The position numbers and the translations under genes are program-made. From Dermatophagoides farinae (taxonomy: Eukaryota; Arthropoda; Arachnida; Sarcoptiformes; Pyroglyphidae): DNA of 64,000 nt. The stretch is taken from NCBI RefSeq assembly GCF_024713945.1, contig NW_027461521.1:2501-66500 (forward strand), given 5' to 3'. Below, piece by piece: positions 1 through 10,367 of this stretch; positions within the stretch are counted from its first letter, which is position 1; each line of letters begins with the position of its first letter. Under the pieces are notes generated by a model. That model saw only the letters and a program-made list of their open reading frames with translations. It was not told the DNA's origin and ran no database searches.

Positions 1-806
1 AAAAGTATAAGTATTATTTTAATCTAATAGTAAAACACAATTAGGTTACATACTAACAATAAAGTATAGTTAATACTAGATAAATCATCTAAATATAAAC
101 TTGTTCTAATTGCAAAATGCGTACATATTTTTTATATAAATTTACGTCTTTTAAACAAGCTAATCAAAAATAAATAATATTGACTATAAAGTCGATAACT
201 AAGATTACTATAAATCGTATAACATTCCAGAAAATAAGATAATTTTTTATATGTAAAAGTATTATATGCTCATTCTATTTGTTATCTAGATTGTTCTCTT
301 GTGAAATAATATATATCGACATAATTTTTTTATCACAATATGTGATATACTGAGATATTATTTACAAAGAAAAACAAATAATAAATTGTTTCTATTTAAT
401 AATATGTAATATAAAAGTTTAGCATACCGTTTTTGTTAATTAAATATAAGTATATCAATACTTCCATAAAGTATTGCACTAAGATTCGTTATTACTTACT
501 TAAATACATAAAAATATAGCTAAAATCTAATTACTACTCCGATAACTATTACTAATAATTATATTTATAGGGTTTATTCAAATTTATATCATTATTAAAT
601 CTAATATGCTTTTAGGAAAATTAACTATCTATAAGTATGCTATATTATTTAGATATATCTGCATAATGATTAATTATGTAAAAATTTAAATCAACTAGGA
701 TGAAAGCATATTAACATTTTTGTTCGATACAATAAATAAATTATAAAACTGAACGTGATTAAACAATAACGACTTGTTTGTTTCATATCAGGTAAATTAG
801 TTGTTT
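1..806. other. AT-rich intergenic or edge region
   Basis: No open frame with recognisable protein features, no tRNA-like fold and no tandem repeat was seen. The stretch is extremely AT-rich, with scattered stops in all frames. It lies downstream of the minus-strand gene that ends at 807. A gene entering from the left would have to end before this stretch. Confidence 0.5.
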
Positions 807-1793
807 TCATTCAACAATAGGCTCAATCAGAAAGTTTAAAATATTTTTATATTCTGATTGTTTATATTTATATTTTGTAGTATTCAAAATATTTTCTTCA
901 ACAGATTTTATACTACTAATATTATATATTTTATTATCTAGATCGTAAAAATTATTTTTAGCGTAAAAACTAAACTTTGAGCAAAGAAGTTTTAAAAATT
1001 TATTTACATATTCATCTGACAAATTCACAAATGACTTCAAAAAAGTCTTTTCATTAATAATAATATCTAAAAAAACTTCTAATTGTAATTTTAGAGGATT
1101 GATTCTTTTATGTGTAAGTATAATATGATTTAAATATTGTTTTAACGTGTTTTGAAAAGTTAATAATTGATATCTGTACAAAGAATACTCTTCAAAAAAA
1201 TCATTTAGTTCTGGAACTTTATATGATTTTGTTGAGTACATAAATAGTAATTTAGTTAAATGCTGAAAAAGATAAGGTACATTTGTTCCATAATAAATGA
1301 TATATGGAAAATTGACTGACTTTTGGTTATTCTGATTCACAATGAAATAATAGGATTTAAAGTTTCTTAACTTATCAAAGTTTTCTTGTTTCAATAATAA
1401 CAGATAATGTTTTAACAGAACTAAGATACTTTGTTTTATTATTTTGCCTCTAGCACTTGGCTCCTCAAAATCTTCTGATATCTCTTGCAAACTCGAAGTG
1501 ATACAATACTGATTTAGATACGAATCACAAAAAAGTTTGACTTGATCTTCAAATGAATTTAAATTATTTAATGAAGAAAACTGTAATTTATTAATTTCTT
1601 CGATAAGATTACACTCGGATAAATTTTCAATTGAGCTATTAATTATTGTATTTTCATAGTTGTTCGCGATACATTCGTCTTTTATATTTTTTAATAATAA
1701 TTGGTATTTAAGTAACTTTTTATAACTAAATTCATGATTCAATATTAATGATCGTGTGATTTTTAAATAACTTTTAAGGTCATCAATGTTCAT
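807..1793 (-). CDS. Hypothetical protein, 328 aa
   Basis: This is an uninterrupted 328-codon frame, long for DNA this AT-rich, starting at an ATG at 1793. The protein is rich in Leu, Asn, Lys, Phe and Tyr and looks mostly alpha-helical, with several long Leu/Ile-rich amphipathic stretches. I see no signal peptide, no clear transmembrane segment and no Cys/His cluster. I do not recognise a family. Its composition matches the neighbouring housekeeping genes, so it is probably a real, fast-evolving gene. Extra exons behind a very short intron upstream cannot be excluded. Confidence 0.6.
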   Translation of the reverse strand: MNIDDLKSYLKITRSLILNHEFSYKKLLKYQLLLKNIKDECIANNYENTIINSSIENLSECNLIEEINKLQFSSLNNLNSFEDQVKLFCDSYLNQYCITSSLQEISEDFEEPSARGKIIKQSILVLLKHYLLLLKQENFDKLRNFKSYYFIVNQNNQKSVNFPYIIYYGTNVPYLFQHLTKLLFMYSTKSYKVPELNDFFEEYSLYRYQLLTFQNTLKQYLNHIILTHKRINPLKLQLEVFLDIIINEKTFLKSFVNLSDEYVNKFLKLLCSKFSFYAKNNFYDLDNKIYNISSIKSVEENILNTTKYKYKQSEYKNILNFLIEPIVE

Positions 1794-2408
1794 AAGAGAT
1801 GTGTTTTACAATTTGTAATAATAAACAAAAATGTTATATATTATACCCATAATTAATTAATTTATAATTTTTTTTACATATATTTAACCACTATCAAATC
1901 TAAAATTTAATTATTAATTTTATATCATAAAACGTTCATTACAAGAACTATGATCTAGAGATTATAGTTATTCTCAATTAAACGCAATACATAATCTTAT
2001 TTAACATGGTTCTTTAAAGCTTTTTAGGAAATGTAAATACGAATTGTTAAAGTCAATAAAATCATTGTTAAGTTGTTATGCTGAAGAATTATTGTGTTTT
2101 ACGCCGTATTTTATAGGTGTGTTCGATTTGGATTACAACCTGTGCAATGAAAACATACCCTTGAGATGAAGAAATTGTTCATAAAAAAATAGACATAGAT
2201 TAATAACATTATAATATAACGAAACAGAAAAGCTTTTTTATTGTTATATCAATTATGAGTCCGTAAAATTATGAAATAAAACGATTTAAATAACGTTATC
2301 TAAAGCAAAAATTTGTCTCATAATTTAGAATAAAATTTAACATCGTAAATTTTTGTACATAATTTCAAAATATAATTATATAATTGTATAAGTTATGGAT
2401 TAATAATT
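1794..2408. other. Intergenic, nothing recognised
   Basis: About 615 bases between two minus-strand genes. It should hold the promoter of the gene starting at 1793 and the 3' end of the V-ATPase gene. No open frame, tRNA or snRNA-like sequence was recognised. A slightly less AT-rich patch near 2090-2180 has no identifiable structure. Confidence 0.4.
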
Positions 2409-4781
2409 TTACTCATCTTTTAATACAGCAACGCTTATCGAAAAGGGAATGAATAGTTTACCATCTCCGTAGAAAAATTTGTTTTGGAATTCAACCCAAT
2501 GTAATCTTAATGTATGCAGATAACACTCTAGTATATCCATACATATCATGATTAATACAGTGATTATTGCAAATAATGTCGTGGCTATGAGCGCACCTAC
2601 AGCACTTGTGATATATTTTAAAATTGAGCTACGTGATGTGGGAGCTTTAAGCGAGCCCAACAGCATTTGTTTCAAAAACACAATAGATAGTTGTTGATGT
2701 GCTAAACTTAACGCCCATAATCGTAAATATGAAGCCGTATTGCTGATAGAACCTAAAACAAATTCTATTGAATCAATTAAATGATGAATAATTGCATCTC
2801 CCGTGGACTCTTTTTCATCTTTATCTTCGAGAGTTGGCGAATCAATATTCTGATGTTTTTTTGTTTTTATATTACGTATAATTATATATAGTGGGTAAGC
2901 AGTGAATAATATTATGGTTACAGAAAGTACCATTTTAAATAAAATATTTTCTACTTGTGGTTCTGCATTGTAATAAATTCCATCTTCATAAGACGCACGT
3001 CCCATAAATGTATTTATTATTAAATTAATCAATCCGGGACGTTTTTCATGATGATAAGGTTTTAACCACTTAAAAATTATTAGAAAAACAAAATATCCAA
3101 CTATCGTAACGAATAAGATTAGCTTAGGTAAAAAAATTAATAACATTTGAATTTTTTGTCTGAAATATAACAAATTAATTCCATTATTAATAATTCCAAT
3201 TAGCATATGTACAAATGCAATAATCATAGATAATTTCATTTTATAAGAATTGAGAAATTCTAATTCGTTTTCAGATATTTTCCAAATTGGATTAATACCG
3301 TATGGAACCTTGTAATCATCAGTATTAGTAATACTTTTTAAATTTATATTATTAAGTGGTATACCAAAAAAATCGTAATAGATCGATCCAACATAAATTG
3401 AACAAAGTGCCATAAGTAATAATAAATAACGTCCAAAAATAATCAATTGAATTATTTCATTGTTTTGATTTTTGAGAGTTTTTTGGAAATAAAATAATAG
3501 TAATACTAATTGTAAAAACACTAGTCCATGCCCTACATCACCATACATTATTCCAAACAAAAATGGGAAAGTTACTATAGTAAAAATTAATGGATTAATT
3601 TCTTTATATCTGGGAATACCGTATGTGTTTATGATTGACTGAAAACATTCTGTAAACTGGTTTTCGTAAAATAAACTTGGTTTGACTTTATTATATTTTC
3701 CATTACATAAAAATAAACAATTCATTGAATTATTGTTAGCTAAATTTGCAATATCATTAGCTATTGTCGTGTGTAAATTGCTAGGGTACCAACAATTCGC
3801 CCTTACAGTAGTTTCTGTGTGCTCAAATAAATTTAAAGTTTCATAAATAGTAAGCTGATTTTGAATGTAAATTAGCCATTCTTGAATTAAAGTTAAATTA
3901 GATCCTTCATTGAATTGCGTTATTGATAATAATTCATTATTGAAAACAGTTTCAAATGCTTCTAATGTAATGGTTTTTTCGTTTATTGCATTAGAATATG
4001 AATCAAAAGCTATCAAAGCATCATCATATGAATTAGGCCACACTGAAGTTTTAACTTCAAAAGTTCTACATACTTGTAAAACTTTATTCGATATTGTAGA
4101 ATCTTGATTTCCTAAAATATATATAATAAAAACTAAAGAATTTTGAATACTGTCGTTTCCTTCACATAGACTTTGTGGGATTGATTCAAATGTTATATAT
4201 ATATTTCCTCTAGTTATTCGAAGCAAAGTATTGCAAAATTTAAGTGATTTTGTTTGCATAATTATGCCAGAAATTGTAGACAAGATATTGCTTTTTATTT
4301 CATTCGCTATATTTGAACTAGATGTTGAGTTTAATTGTATATGCTGCTTTTTATATTGTGAATATTGTTCCATAGAAACAAAAGAAATTATACGTTCACG
4401 AATTAAATTATTTCGACTTTCTTCTAATTCTTTTTTTGTAGTTTCAAACAATGTAATTTGTTCCAAAAAGCTCTTCAAAGTGTTTTCAATTGAATCTGAA
4501 GAGTAATTATTTATTTCGTATAAAAATTGATCATTAAATTTTGTATCAATAATAACGTTCGTTACTTTTGATATTTTGTCTATTAACTGTAATATTTGTT
4601 TTTGTATTATCAACATTCGGGTAATTTCTTCAGTATAAGGCCTTAAACTTAATTTTTCGTTCATGTCCTCAATCATCAAATATTTTTTTCTACCTAGTAA
4701 GTTGATGATGGGAAAGATCTGTTCTTTAGGTATTACCAACGTACCTAAAGAAACATCTTTTGATCTGATCAATCCTGCCAT
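2409..4781 (-). CDS. VPH1: V-type H+-ATPase V0 subunit a
   Basis: A 790-aa homologue of the 100-kDa a subunit, which forms the proton half-channels beside the c-ring and acidifies endomembrane compartments. The N-terminal ~390 residues are the cytosolic domain, beginning with the typical 'lirSkdvsl' opening. The C-terminal half carries several hydrophobic helices. Two family signatures are clear: the first membrane segment 'FPFLFGIMYGDVGHG', and 'SYLRLWALSLAHQQLS', whose Arg (R687 by my count) corresponds to the essential proton-channel arginine. The protein ends shortly after 'FYGDGKLFIPFSI', as usual. Length is close to the 800-850 aa norm. The gene is a single exon with ATG at 4781. Only one paralogue is visible here, so the organelle it serves is not known. 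Confidence 0.96.
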   Translation of the reverse strand: MAGLIRSKDVSLGTLVIPKEQIFPIINLLGRKKYLMIEDMNEKLSLRPYTEEITRMLIIQKQILQLIDKISKVTNVIIDTKFNDQFLYEINNYSSDSIENTLKSFLEQITLFETTKKELEESRNNLIRERIISFVSMEQYSQYKKQHIQLNSTSSSNIANEIKSNILSTISGIIMQTKSLKFCNTLLRITRGNIYITFESIPQSLCEGNDSIQNSLVFIIYILGNQDSTISNKVLQVCRTFEVKTSVWPNSYDDALIAFDSYSNAINEKTITLEAFETVFNNELLSITQFNEGSNLTLIQEWLIYIQNQLTIYETLNLFEHTETTVRANCWYPSNLHTTIANDIANLANNNSMNCLFLCNGKYNKVKPSLFYENQFTECFQSIINTYGIPRYKEINPLIFTIVTFPFLFGIMYGDVGHGLVFLQLVLLLFYFQKTLKNQNNEIIQLIIFGRYLLLLMALCSIYVGSIYYDFFGIPLNNINLKSITNTDDYKVPYGINPIWKISENELEFLNSYKMKLSMIIAFVHMLIGIINNGINLLYFRQKIQMLLIFLPKLILFVTIVGYFVFLIIFKWLKPYHHEKRPGLINLIINTFMGRASYEDGIYYNAEPQVENILFKMVLSVTIILFTAYPLYIIIRNIKTKKHQNIDSPTLEDKDEKESTGDAIIHHLIDSIEFVLGSISNTASYLRLWALSLAHQQLSIVFLKQMLLGSLKAPTSRSSILKYITSAVGALIATTLFAIITVLIMICMDILECYLHTLRLHWVEFQNKFFYGDGKLFIPFSISVAVLKDE

Positions 4782-4922
4782 AGATATATAAATTATGAAT
4801 CAAAAAAATAGTTATTAAATAATTTAAGAGTATTAAATTAATGTAACTAATATGGTTTTTAATATCAATAAAGAAATGATATTATTCAAGAATATATTAG
4901 CTGTTTAGTGTTGCGCATCTAA

Positions 4923-4972
4923 GATAAGAAAAAAATTGAATAACTTGAAATTGCAAGATAATTTTTCTTATC
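4923..4972. other. Long imperfect hairpin in intergenic region
   Basis: In the 467-base gap between the V-ATPase a gene and tRNA-Gly, 4923-4937 pairs with 4960-4972 in a 13-bp stem with a two-base A bulge. A smaller nested stem joins 4944-4947 and 4954-4957. It is the only conspicuous secondary structure in the gap. It could belong to a non-coding RNA, a 3' UTR element, or be chance in AT-rich DNA. The rest of 4782-5248 shows nothing else. Confidence 0.3.
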
Positions 4973-5248
4973 ATAGTACGCTGAATAAATGAAATCATCT
5001 CAGAAAGATTCCTACTTAATAAGCAACTATTCTAGTTGAATATTTGTAGTTCTCATCATAGATAAAATTGGTTGTTCAGAATTTAATAAATAATCACAAA
5101 CTTAATCATAAGACTGTCGTGAAATCAATTCATCATGATAATGCAATTGTATGTTACATCATAATAAAAAAAAATACTATACATGAAAAAATCAAACGGA
5201 GACAACACAATATCCACAGAATGCATCAATAACTTTTATATTTTATAA

Positions 5249-5319
5249 GCACTTGTGGTTCAGTGGTAGAATGTGTCGTTGCCATCGATATGACCCGGGT
5301 TCGATTCCCGGCAAGTGCA
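5249..5319 (+). tRNA. tRNA-Gly (GCC)
   Basis: A complete 71-nt cloverleaf. The acceptor stem GCACTTG pairs with CAAGTGC and is followed by discriminator A. There is a D arm with GTGGTA loop, an anticodon stem TGTCG/CGATA with loop TTGCCAT giving anticodon GCC, and a T arm CCGGG-TTCGATT-CCCGG matching the B box. A run of six T (5320-5325) follows directly and would terminate RNA polymerase III. No intron. CCA is not encoded, as expected for a eukaryotic nuclear tRNA. Confidence 0.97.
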
Positions 5320-5370
5320 TTTTTTAAAATTATAAAATTAATAATTTAAATTTATAAAAATATAACTATA

Positions 5371-6189
5371 TCATTTTAGTTTTGATAAGAGTTCTGATTT
5401 TATGTTTTTACTGTTGCATTTTTTCAAAATATTTTTATATGATAATAAACTTTCATCTTTAATGGAGTCTGACCATGAATTTAAAAATAATAATAAACTT
5501 TGCCATTCAATAAGAGAATAGTTTTCGAAATTCGTGAAATAATTTTGATAAAACTTATCTAGTTTCTCAATTATTTTTTCGTTTAATTTAGTTTTCTTTG
5601 TTAATATTGCAGATAAAACAAATATAACTTTTTTCGAGTAGTCTGGAGAAGAAAGTAAAATAAGTATCAAAAGTGATAAATATTTACTTGGCAAAGAAAC
5701 TTTGGAAATTATAGAATTTAGAATCGATACATGATGTATCGAAATAGCTTCGTCAAATAATAATGGAACAAAAAAATGTCTAATAAATATTTCAGGTCTG
5801 CGAGAACAAGTCAAAACAGCCTGATATATATTAGGATGTAATTTGCTATTTTCTAAAAGATGTTTTTTCGTATGAGGTAGTAGGACCAAAATGCAAAAAC
5901 ATTGCAGTGCATATTTAGAATGAGAAAGAAAAAGTGGAGCAGATTTACAAACAATACTTGCATTCCAACTTTCTGGTTCCATTAACGTTAGTATTTCGTA
6001 AATGTATTGAGTATTTGGAACTAATTTGATCGATTTGGGTAATTTAGCTCCTTGATAATTTGCAAGTTTTTTTCCTAACTTTTGATAGAAGTTCTTTACA
6101 TTATTATTGATATTATCATGTGATTCAAGCTTGAATTTTTCTTCGATTCGTTGAAAAACTAAGGATTTACTTTCATTTTGACTCATCAA
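5371..6189 (-). CDS. ENP1: Bystin / Enp1, 40S ribosome biogenesis factor
   Basis: A 272-aa bystin-family protein. Bystin is a nucleolar factor needed for 18S rRNA maturation and export of pre-40S particles. The conserved core is recognisable: 'AKLPKSIKLVPN' (about residues 53-64), then 'EPESWNAS', then alternating helices with 'ILVLLPHTKKHL', 'FIRHFFVPLLFDEA' and 'SIISKVSLPSKYLS'. It is much shorter than animal bystin (over 430 aa) because the charged N-terminal extension is nearly absent, while the helical bystin domain is complete. Single exon; two adjacent Met codons at the start. It lies convergent to tRNA-Gly and divergent from HSP90. Confidence 0.88.
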   Translation of the reverse strand: MMSQNESKSLVFQRIEEKFKLESHDNINNNVKNFYQKLGKKLANYQGAKLPKSIKLVPNTQYIYEILTLMEPESWNASIVCKSAPLFLSHSKYALQCFCILVLLPHTKKHLLENSKLHPNIYQAVLTCSRRPEIFIRHFFVPLLFDEAISIHHVSILNSIISKVSLPSKYLSLLILILLSSPDYSKKVIFVLSAILTKKTKLNEKIIEKLDKFYQNYFTNFENYSLIEWQSLLLFLNSWSDSIKDESLLSYKNILKKCNSKNIKSELLSKLK

Positions 6190-6394
6190 TTAAAAGAGAA
6201 ATAATAAGAATAATTATTTTAGCTTAATAGACTTAAAACTAATAATGAAAAAATTTCAGCGAATATAAACAATTCTGAATTTATATTTATTATTTCTTAA
6301 ATAAAATCAAATCCATTTAATATTTTAAATACTAAAAGACATAACGTCACTAAAGTTGATTATTAAATTTTTTTTTTTGACTATTATATTTACG

Positions 6395-8736
6395 ATGAGC
6401 AGTGTTAAAGATAGTGAACAATATAATTTCTCAGCTGAAATTAATCAGCTGATGGGCATTATTGTAAATACTCTTTACAGCAACAAAGAGGTTGCTATCA
6501 GAGAATTGATTTCTAATGCTTCTGATGCTTTAGATAAGATTCGATATGAATCTTTGACCAATCCAGAAATTTTAACGGTAGAACCAAAAATGGAAATCAG
6601 TATTATTCCTGACAAAGAATCTAAAACTTTGATAATTCAAGATACTGGTATTGGTATGACTAAGGAAGACATGATAAAAAATCTTGGTACAATCGCTAGA
6701 TCTGGAACTAAATCATTCATGGAATGCATTACTTCAAGCAGCGCTGCATCAGACTTCAACCTTATTGGGCAATTTGGTGTTGGATTTTACTCAGCTTATT
6801 TAATCGCAGACAAAGTTACCGTTATTTCCAAGCACAACAATGATGATCAATATATTTGGGAATCATATGCTGGTGGAACTTTCACTGTAACTAAATGGAA
6901 TGAAGATTCATGCTACCCTAAGTTAACTCGTGGAACTTACTTAGTTCTTTCTCTTAAAGAAGATCAACTTGAATTCGCTGAAGAAAAGAAATTAAGAGAA
7001 ATCATTAAAAAACATTCAGAATACATCAATTTCCCAATTCGCTTGTCTGTCAAGAAAACTAAATCCGTCGAAGTAGAACTTGAAGGAGAAGAGTTAGAAG
7101 AAGCTAAGAGAAAAGAAGTTGATAACAAAGAAGAAAACGAAACCGAACCAAAAAAATACACAAAGACCATAGAAGAGCAAACTGTGGAATTTGAAACAAT
7201 TAACAGCACCAAACCTATTTGGATGAGAAAACCAGAAGATGTTACTGAAGAAGAATACGCAGCATTCTACAAGACTCTTTCAAATGATTGGGAAAAGCAT
7301 TTATGTGTAAGTCACTTCTCAGTTGAAGGACAAATCGAATTCAAATGTGTTCTTTTCGTACCTAAGAGAGCTCCATTCGATCTTTTTGACACAAAGAAAA
7401 AGAGAAACAACATTAAACTATATGTCAGAAGAGTCTTCATCACAGATGACGCCGAAGAACTTATTCCAGAATGGTTGTCTTTTGTCAAGGGAATAGTCGA
7501 TTCAGAAGATCTTCCACTCAACATATCTCGTGAATCTCTTCAACAAAACCGAATTATGAAGATTATTCGTAAGAACATTGTAAAGAAATGTATCGAATTA
7601 TTCGAAAAGATAACAGATTCTAAAGAAGACTATAAGATCTTTTTTGAACAGTTTGGTAAGAATATCAAACTTGGTGTTCACGAAGACAGCAACAACAGAG
7701 CTAAAGTAAGTTTATCATATACCAGCCCAGCAAAATCATGTTCACAGTCGTCATTACTGTGTAACAGATATAATTGGGCAGATTCGTTAAATTGCGGATG
7801 CATTATATGAACGTTTTGGAATTATAATGTGGAAACAATTTAACTCGGTAAAACTTAAGGCATTTGTGATATTTATTGCAAATTCTGAGTCATTTTTACC
7901 GAAAATTTCAACTTAAAACATTTTTTTAGTTAGCTGAATTACTCAGATATTCAACCACCAAATCTGTCAATGAAGAAATTTCTCTTCGCGAATACGTCGA
8001 TAGAGCCCCAGAAAGTCAAAAAGCTATATACTACATTTCTGGTGAAAACAAACAAGCACTTATCAACTCTCCTTTCTTGGAACGTCTTAACAAGAAGAAC
8101 TATGAAGTTATTTTAATGACTGACCCAATTGATGAATACGTTGTACAACAATTAACTGAATACGACGGAAAGAAATTTGTATGCTGTTCAAAAGAAGGCA
8201 TGAACCTAGTTGAAGATGAAGAAGAAAAGAAGAAACTTCAAGAACTCAAAGACGAGTTCGAACCTTTGACCAATGTCATCAAAGAAATTTTGCATGACAA
8301 AGTTGAAAAGGTTGTTATTTCTGAACGAGTAACGAACAGTCCATGTGTCTTAGTCACCTCCGAATACGGTTGGAGCGCTAACATGGAACGTATCATGAAA
8401 GCTCAAGCTCTTCGCGACACTACTATGTCTTCCTACATGACTGCAAAAAAGACATTAGAAATTAATGTTCACCACCCAGTTTTAAAGGAACTTAAAGTTC
8501 GTGTCATGAACGACAAAAACGATACTACTATCAAAGACTTAGTTTGGCTTTTGTTCGAAACTGCTCTATTAACTTCAGGTTTCTCTTTGGAAAACCCAGC
8601 AACATTCGCGTCTCGTATTCATAAAATGATCCAATTCGGCTTAAGTATACAAGACTCTGAATTCCAAGAACCACCTCATCTCGAGAGCATTGAGATTTCT
8701 CAAGAATCAGCAGCTAAAATGGAAGAAGTTGATTAA
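6395..8736 (+). CDS. HSP90: Cytosolic HSP90 chaperone, two exons
   Basis: Joined exons 6395..7705 and 7930..8736 encode about 705 aa. The N-terminal GHKL ATPase domain shows '[18 protein letters not shown]', 'DTGIGMT' and '[12 protein letters not shown]'. A short acidic linker (about residues 210-260) is followed by the middle-domain motif '[11 protein letters not shown]'. The protein ends in MEEVD, the TPR-cochaperone motif that marks cytosolic HSP90. The intron (7706-7929, 224 nt) has GTAAGT and a T-run plus TAG, and splicing gives the family sequence 'NRAKLAELLRY'. I chose the ATG at 6395, giving '[16 protein letters not shown]'. An in-frame ATG at 6356 would add 13 hydrophobic residues that do not fit a cytosolic form. 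The 224-nt intron is far longer than every other intron in the window. Confidence 0.96.
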
Positions 8737-8768
8737 TTTTTAAAGTTATTTATATATATTAATATTAT

Positions 8769-10280
8769 TTAAATATTTTTTACTTTTATCTGCTTGAATA
8801 ATATTTCTCCAACTGAGATCGTTGTTCCTGTAGTTAGATTAATGTTTGAATCTAAGTCTGCTAGCGATTTTCTCGGTGTGCTTAATTTGTTGAAAATAGT
8901 TAAAGCTGAACTTGGACAAATTGGATACAAGAAATGAGCCATAACATAAATCACCTCTAATGATGAGACTATAATTTTATTTTTCTGGTATTGGTCATCT
9001 TTTAACTTCCAAGGTGCCATATCGGCCAAATATTTATTTGTAACACGTAGCATAGTTAGTATTAGTTCCGCTAGTTGAGAGATAGCGTTGTTTTTGATTA
9101 TATGCTTTGCTCTTTCTATGGCATCACCAATATCAATAATAAAGTCTCTTGGACAATCGGGTATGATACCGTTGAAACATTTCTGCGCTAACGAAGTGGC
9201 TCGATGTATTAAATTTCCGAGGGAATTACATAGCTCTGAGTTGTTCATCAGTTCCAATGATTCGTAGGAAAATTTTATGTCACCTCCGTAGTTAGTATTT
9301 CTTATTGCATACCATCGTATGCAGTCTGCTTCATACAACGAAAATAATGATGCAGGGTCAATTATGTTGTTTAAAGATTTACTCATTTTCAAACCTTTGG
9401 AATCTAAAATAAAGCCATGAGTCAATACATGCTTTGGCAAAGGGAGATCAGCAGCCATGAGCATTGCAGGCCAGATTACGCAATGGAACCAACTGATATC
9501 CTTCCCAATCAAATGTACTGAGGCAGGCCAGTATTTTGATAAGTTAGAGTCTTTATCTAGATAATTTAACCCGCTGATATACCCAGAGAGTGCGTCAAAC
9601 CACACATACATGACGTGAGCAGGATCGTTGGGCACGGGTATACCCCATGTAATAGATGACCTTGAAACACAAAGATCAAGCAGATCATCTGAAGTTAGCC
9701 TATTAATCAGTTGATTTCTTATTTGTTCAGGCTGAACAAAGTTTGTATTTGCAATCAGTTCGAGTAAACGATCTTTGAATAAACCTAGTCGGAAAAAATA
9801 ACATTCTTCTGATTTTTTAAGATATTTTGTTCCGGTGGTTGGGCACTGGTAGTTGTGCAGCTTGGCTTCTGACTCAGGAATGTAAGCTTCTTCTTTGGTG
9901 TTATACCAACCTTCGTAGTGTGACAAGTAAATGTAACCCTTGTTAAAAACTGTGTTCCACAAATGTTGGCAGAACGTTACATGCGACTCATCAGTGGTTC
10001 GAACAAAAGAAATCTTGGAAATCCCAAGGTTAGAAATAAGTTCGTAATAGTGAGGAATTATTTCATCTACCCAATCCTTTGGTGTTTTGTTGTTAGTCTG
10101 TGCTGTGTTAGCGACCTTTTCTCCATGTTCATCAGTTCCAGCGAGTAATAATACATCTTCTCCCAAAACTTCGTGAGCTCTGGCTAATGTATCAGCTAGT
10201 AAAAACTCGTATGCATGCCCTATGTGGGGTTTTCCATTAGCATAAGCTAGAGCAGCGGTGATATAGTAACTGTCTACCAT
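8769..10280 (-). CDS. metG: Methionyl-tRNA synthetase (bacterial/mitochondrial type)
   Basis: A 503-aa class I aminoacyl-tRNA synthetase that charges tRNA-Met. The catalytic signatures are 'PHIGHAYEFLLADTLAR' near residue 19 (HIGH motif) and 'GLKMSKSLNN' with K298-M-S-K-S302 (KMSKS). 'LAGTDEHGEKV' and 'YVWFDALSGY' complete the core, and a helical anticodon-binding domain follows. It has the compact MetRS form without a C-terminal OB-fold, and the connective insert lacks the full set of zinc-binding cysteines, as in the mitochondrial/Staphylococcus-like group. No N-terminal targeting extension precedes the domain, which starts at residue 1. I infer that this may be the cytosolic enzyme, since a bacterial-type MetRS in the cytosol is known from some protists. 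Single exon. Confidence 0.95.
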   Translation of the reverse strand: MVDSYYITAALAYANGKPHIGHAYEFLLADTLARAHEVLGEDVLLLAGTDEHGEKVANTAQTNNKTPKDWVDEIIPHYYELISNLGISKISFVRTTDESHVTFCQHLWNTVFNKGYIYLSHYEGWYNTKEEAYIPESEAKLHNYQCPTTGTKYLKKSEECYFFRLGLFKDRLLELIANTNFVQPEQIRNQLINRLTSDDLLDLCVSRSSITWGIPVPNDPAHVMYVWFDALSGYISGLNYLDKDSNLSKYWPASVHLIGKDISWFHCVIWPAMLMAADLPLPKHVLTHGFILDSKGLKMSKSLNNIIDPASLFSLYEADCIRWYAIRNTNYGGDIKFSYESLELMNNSELCNSLGNLIHRATSLAQKCFNGIIPDCPRDFIIDIGDAIERAKHIIKNNAISQLAELILTMLRVTNKYLADMAPWKLKDDQYQKNKIIVSSLEVIYVMAHFLYPICPSSALTIFNKLSTPRKSLADLDSNINLTTGTTISVGEILFKQIKVKNI

Positions 10281-10367
10281 ATATTTTTTATTTATTGTTA
10301 CGATTAAATCTTATAAACAAGGAAAATTTATTATTTATTTGAAATCAATAAAAACATAAAAAAACTT

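Noticed and set aside
3910-4506. Plus-strand frames of 65 and 91 codons
   Set aside because: Both are opposite the V-ATPase subunit a gene, which is continuous and conserved.
7706-7929. snoRNA inside the HSP90 intron
   Set aside because: Small hairpins and an ACA near the 3' end are present, but no proper box C/D or H box could be placed, so it is not reported as an RNA gene.
8769-10280. Apicoplast or mitochondrial targeting of MetRS
   Set aside because: The catalytic domain starts within the first few residues and no presequence is visible. An unseen upstream exon could change this.
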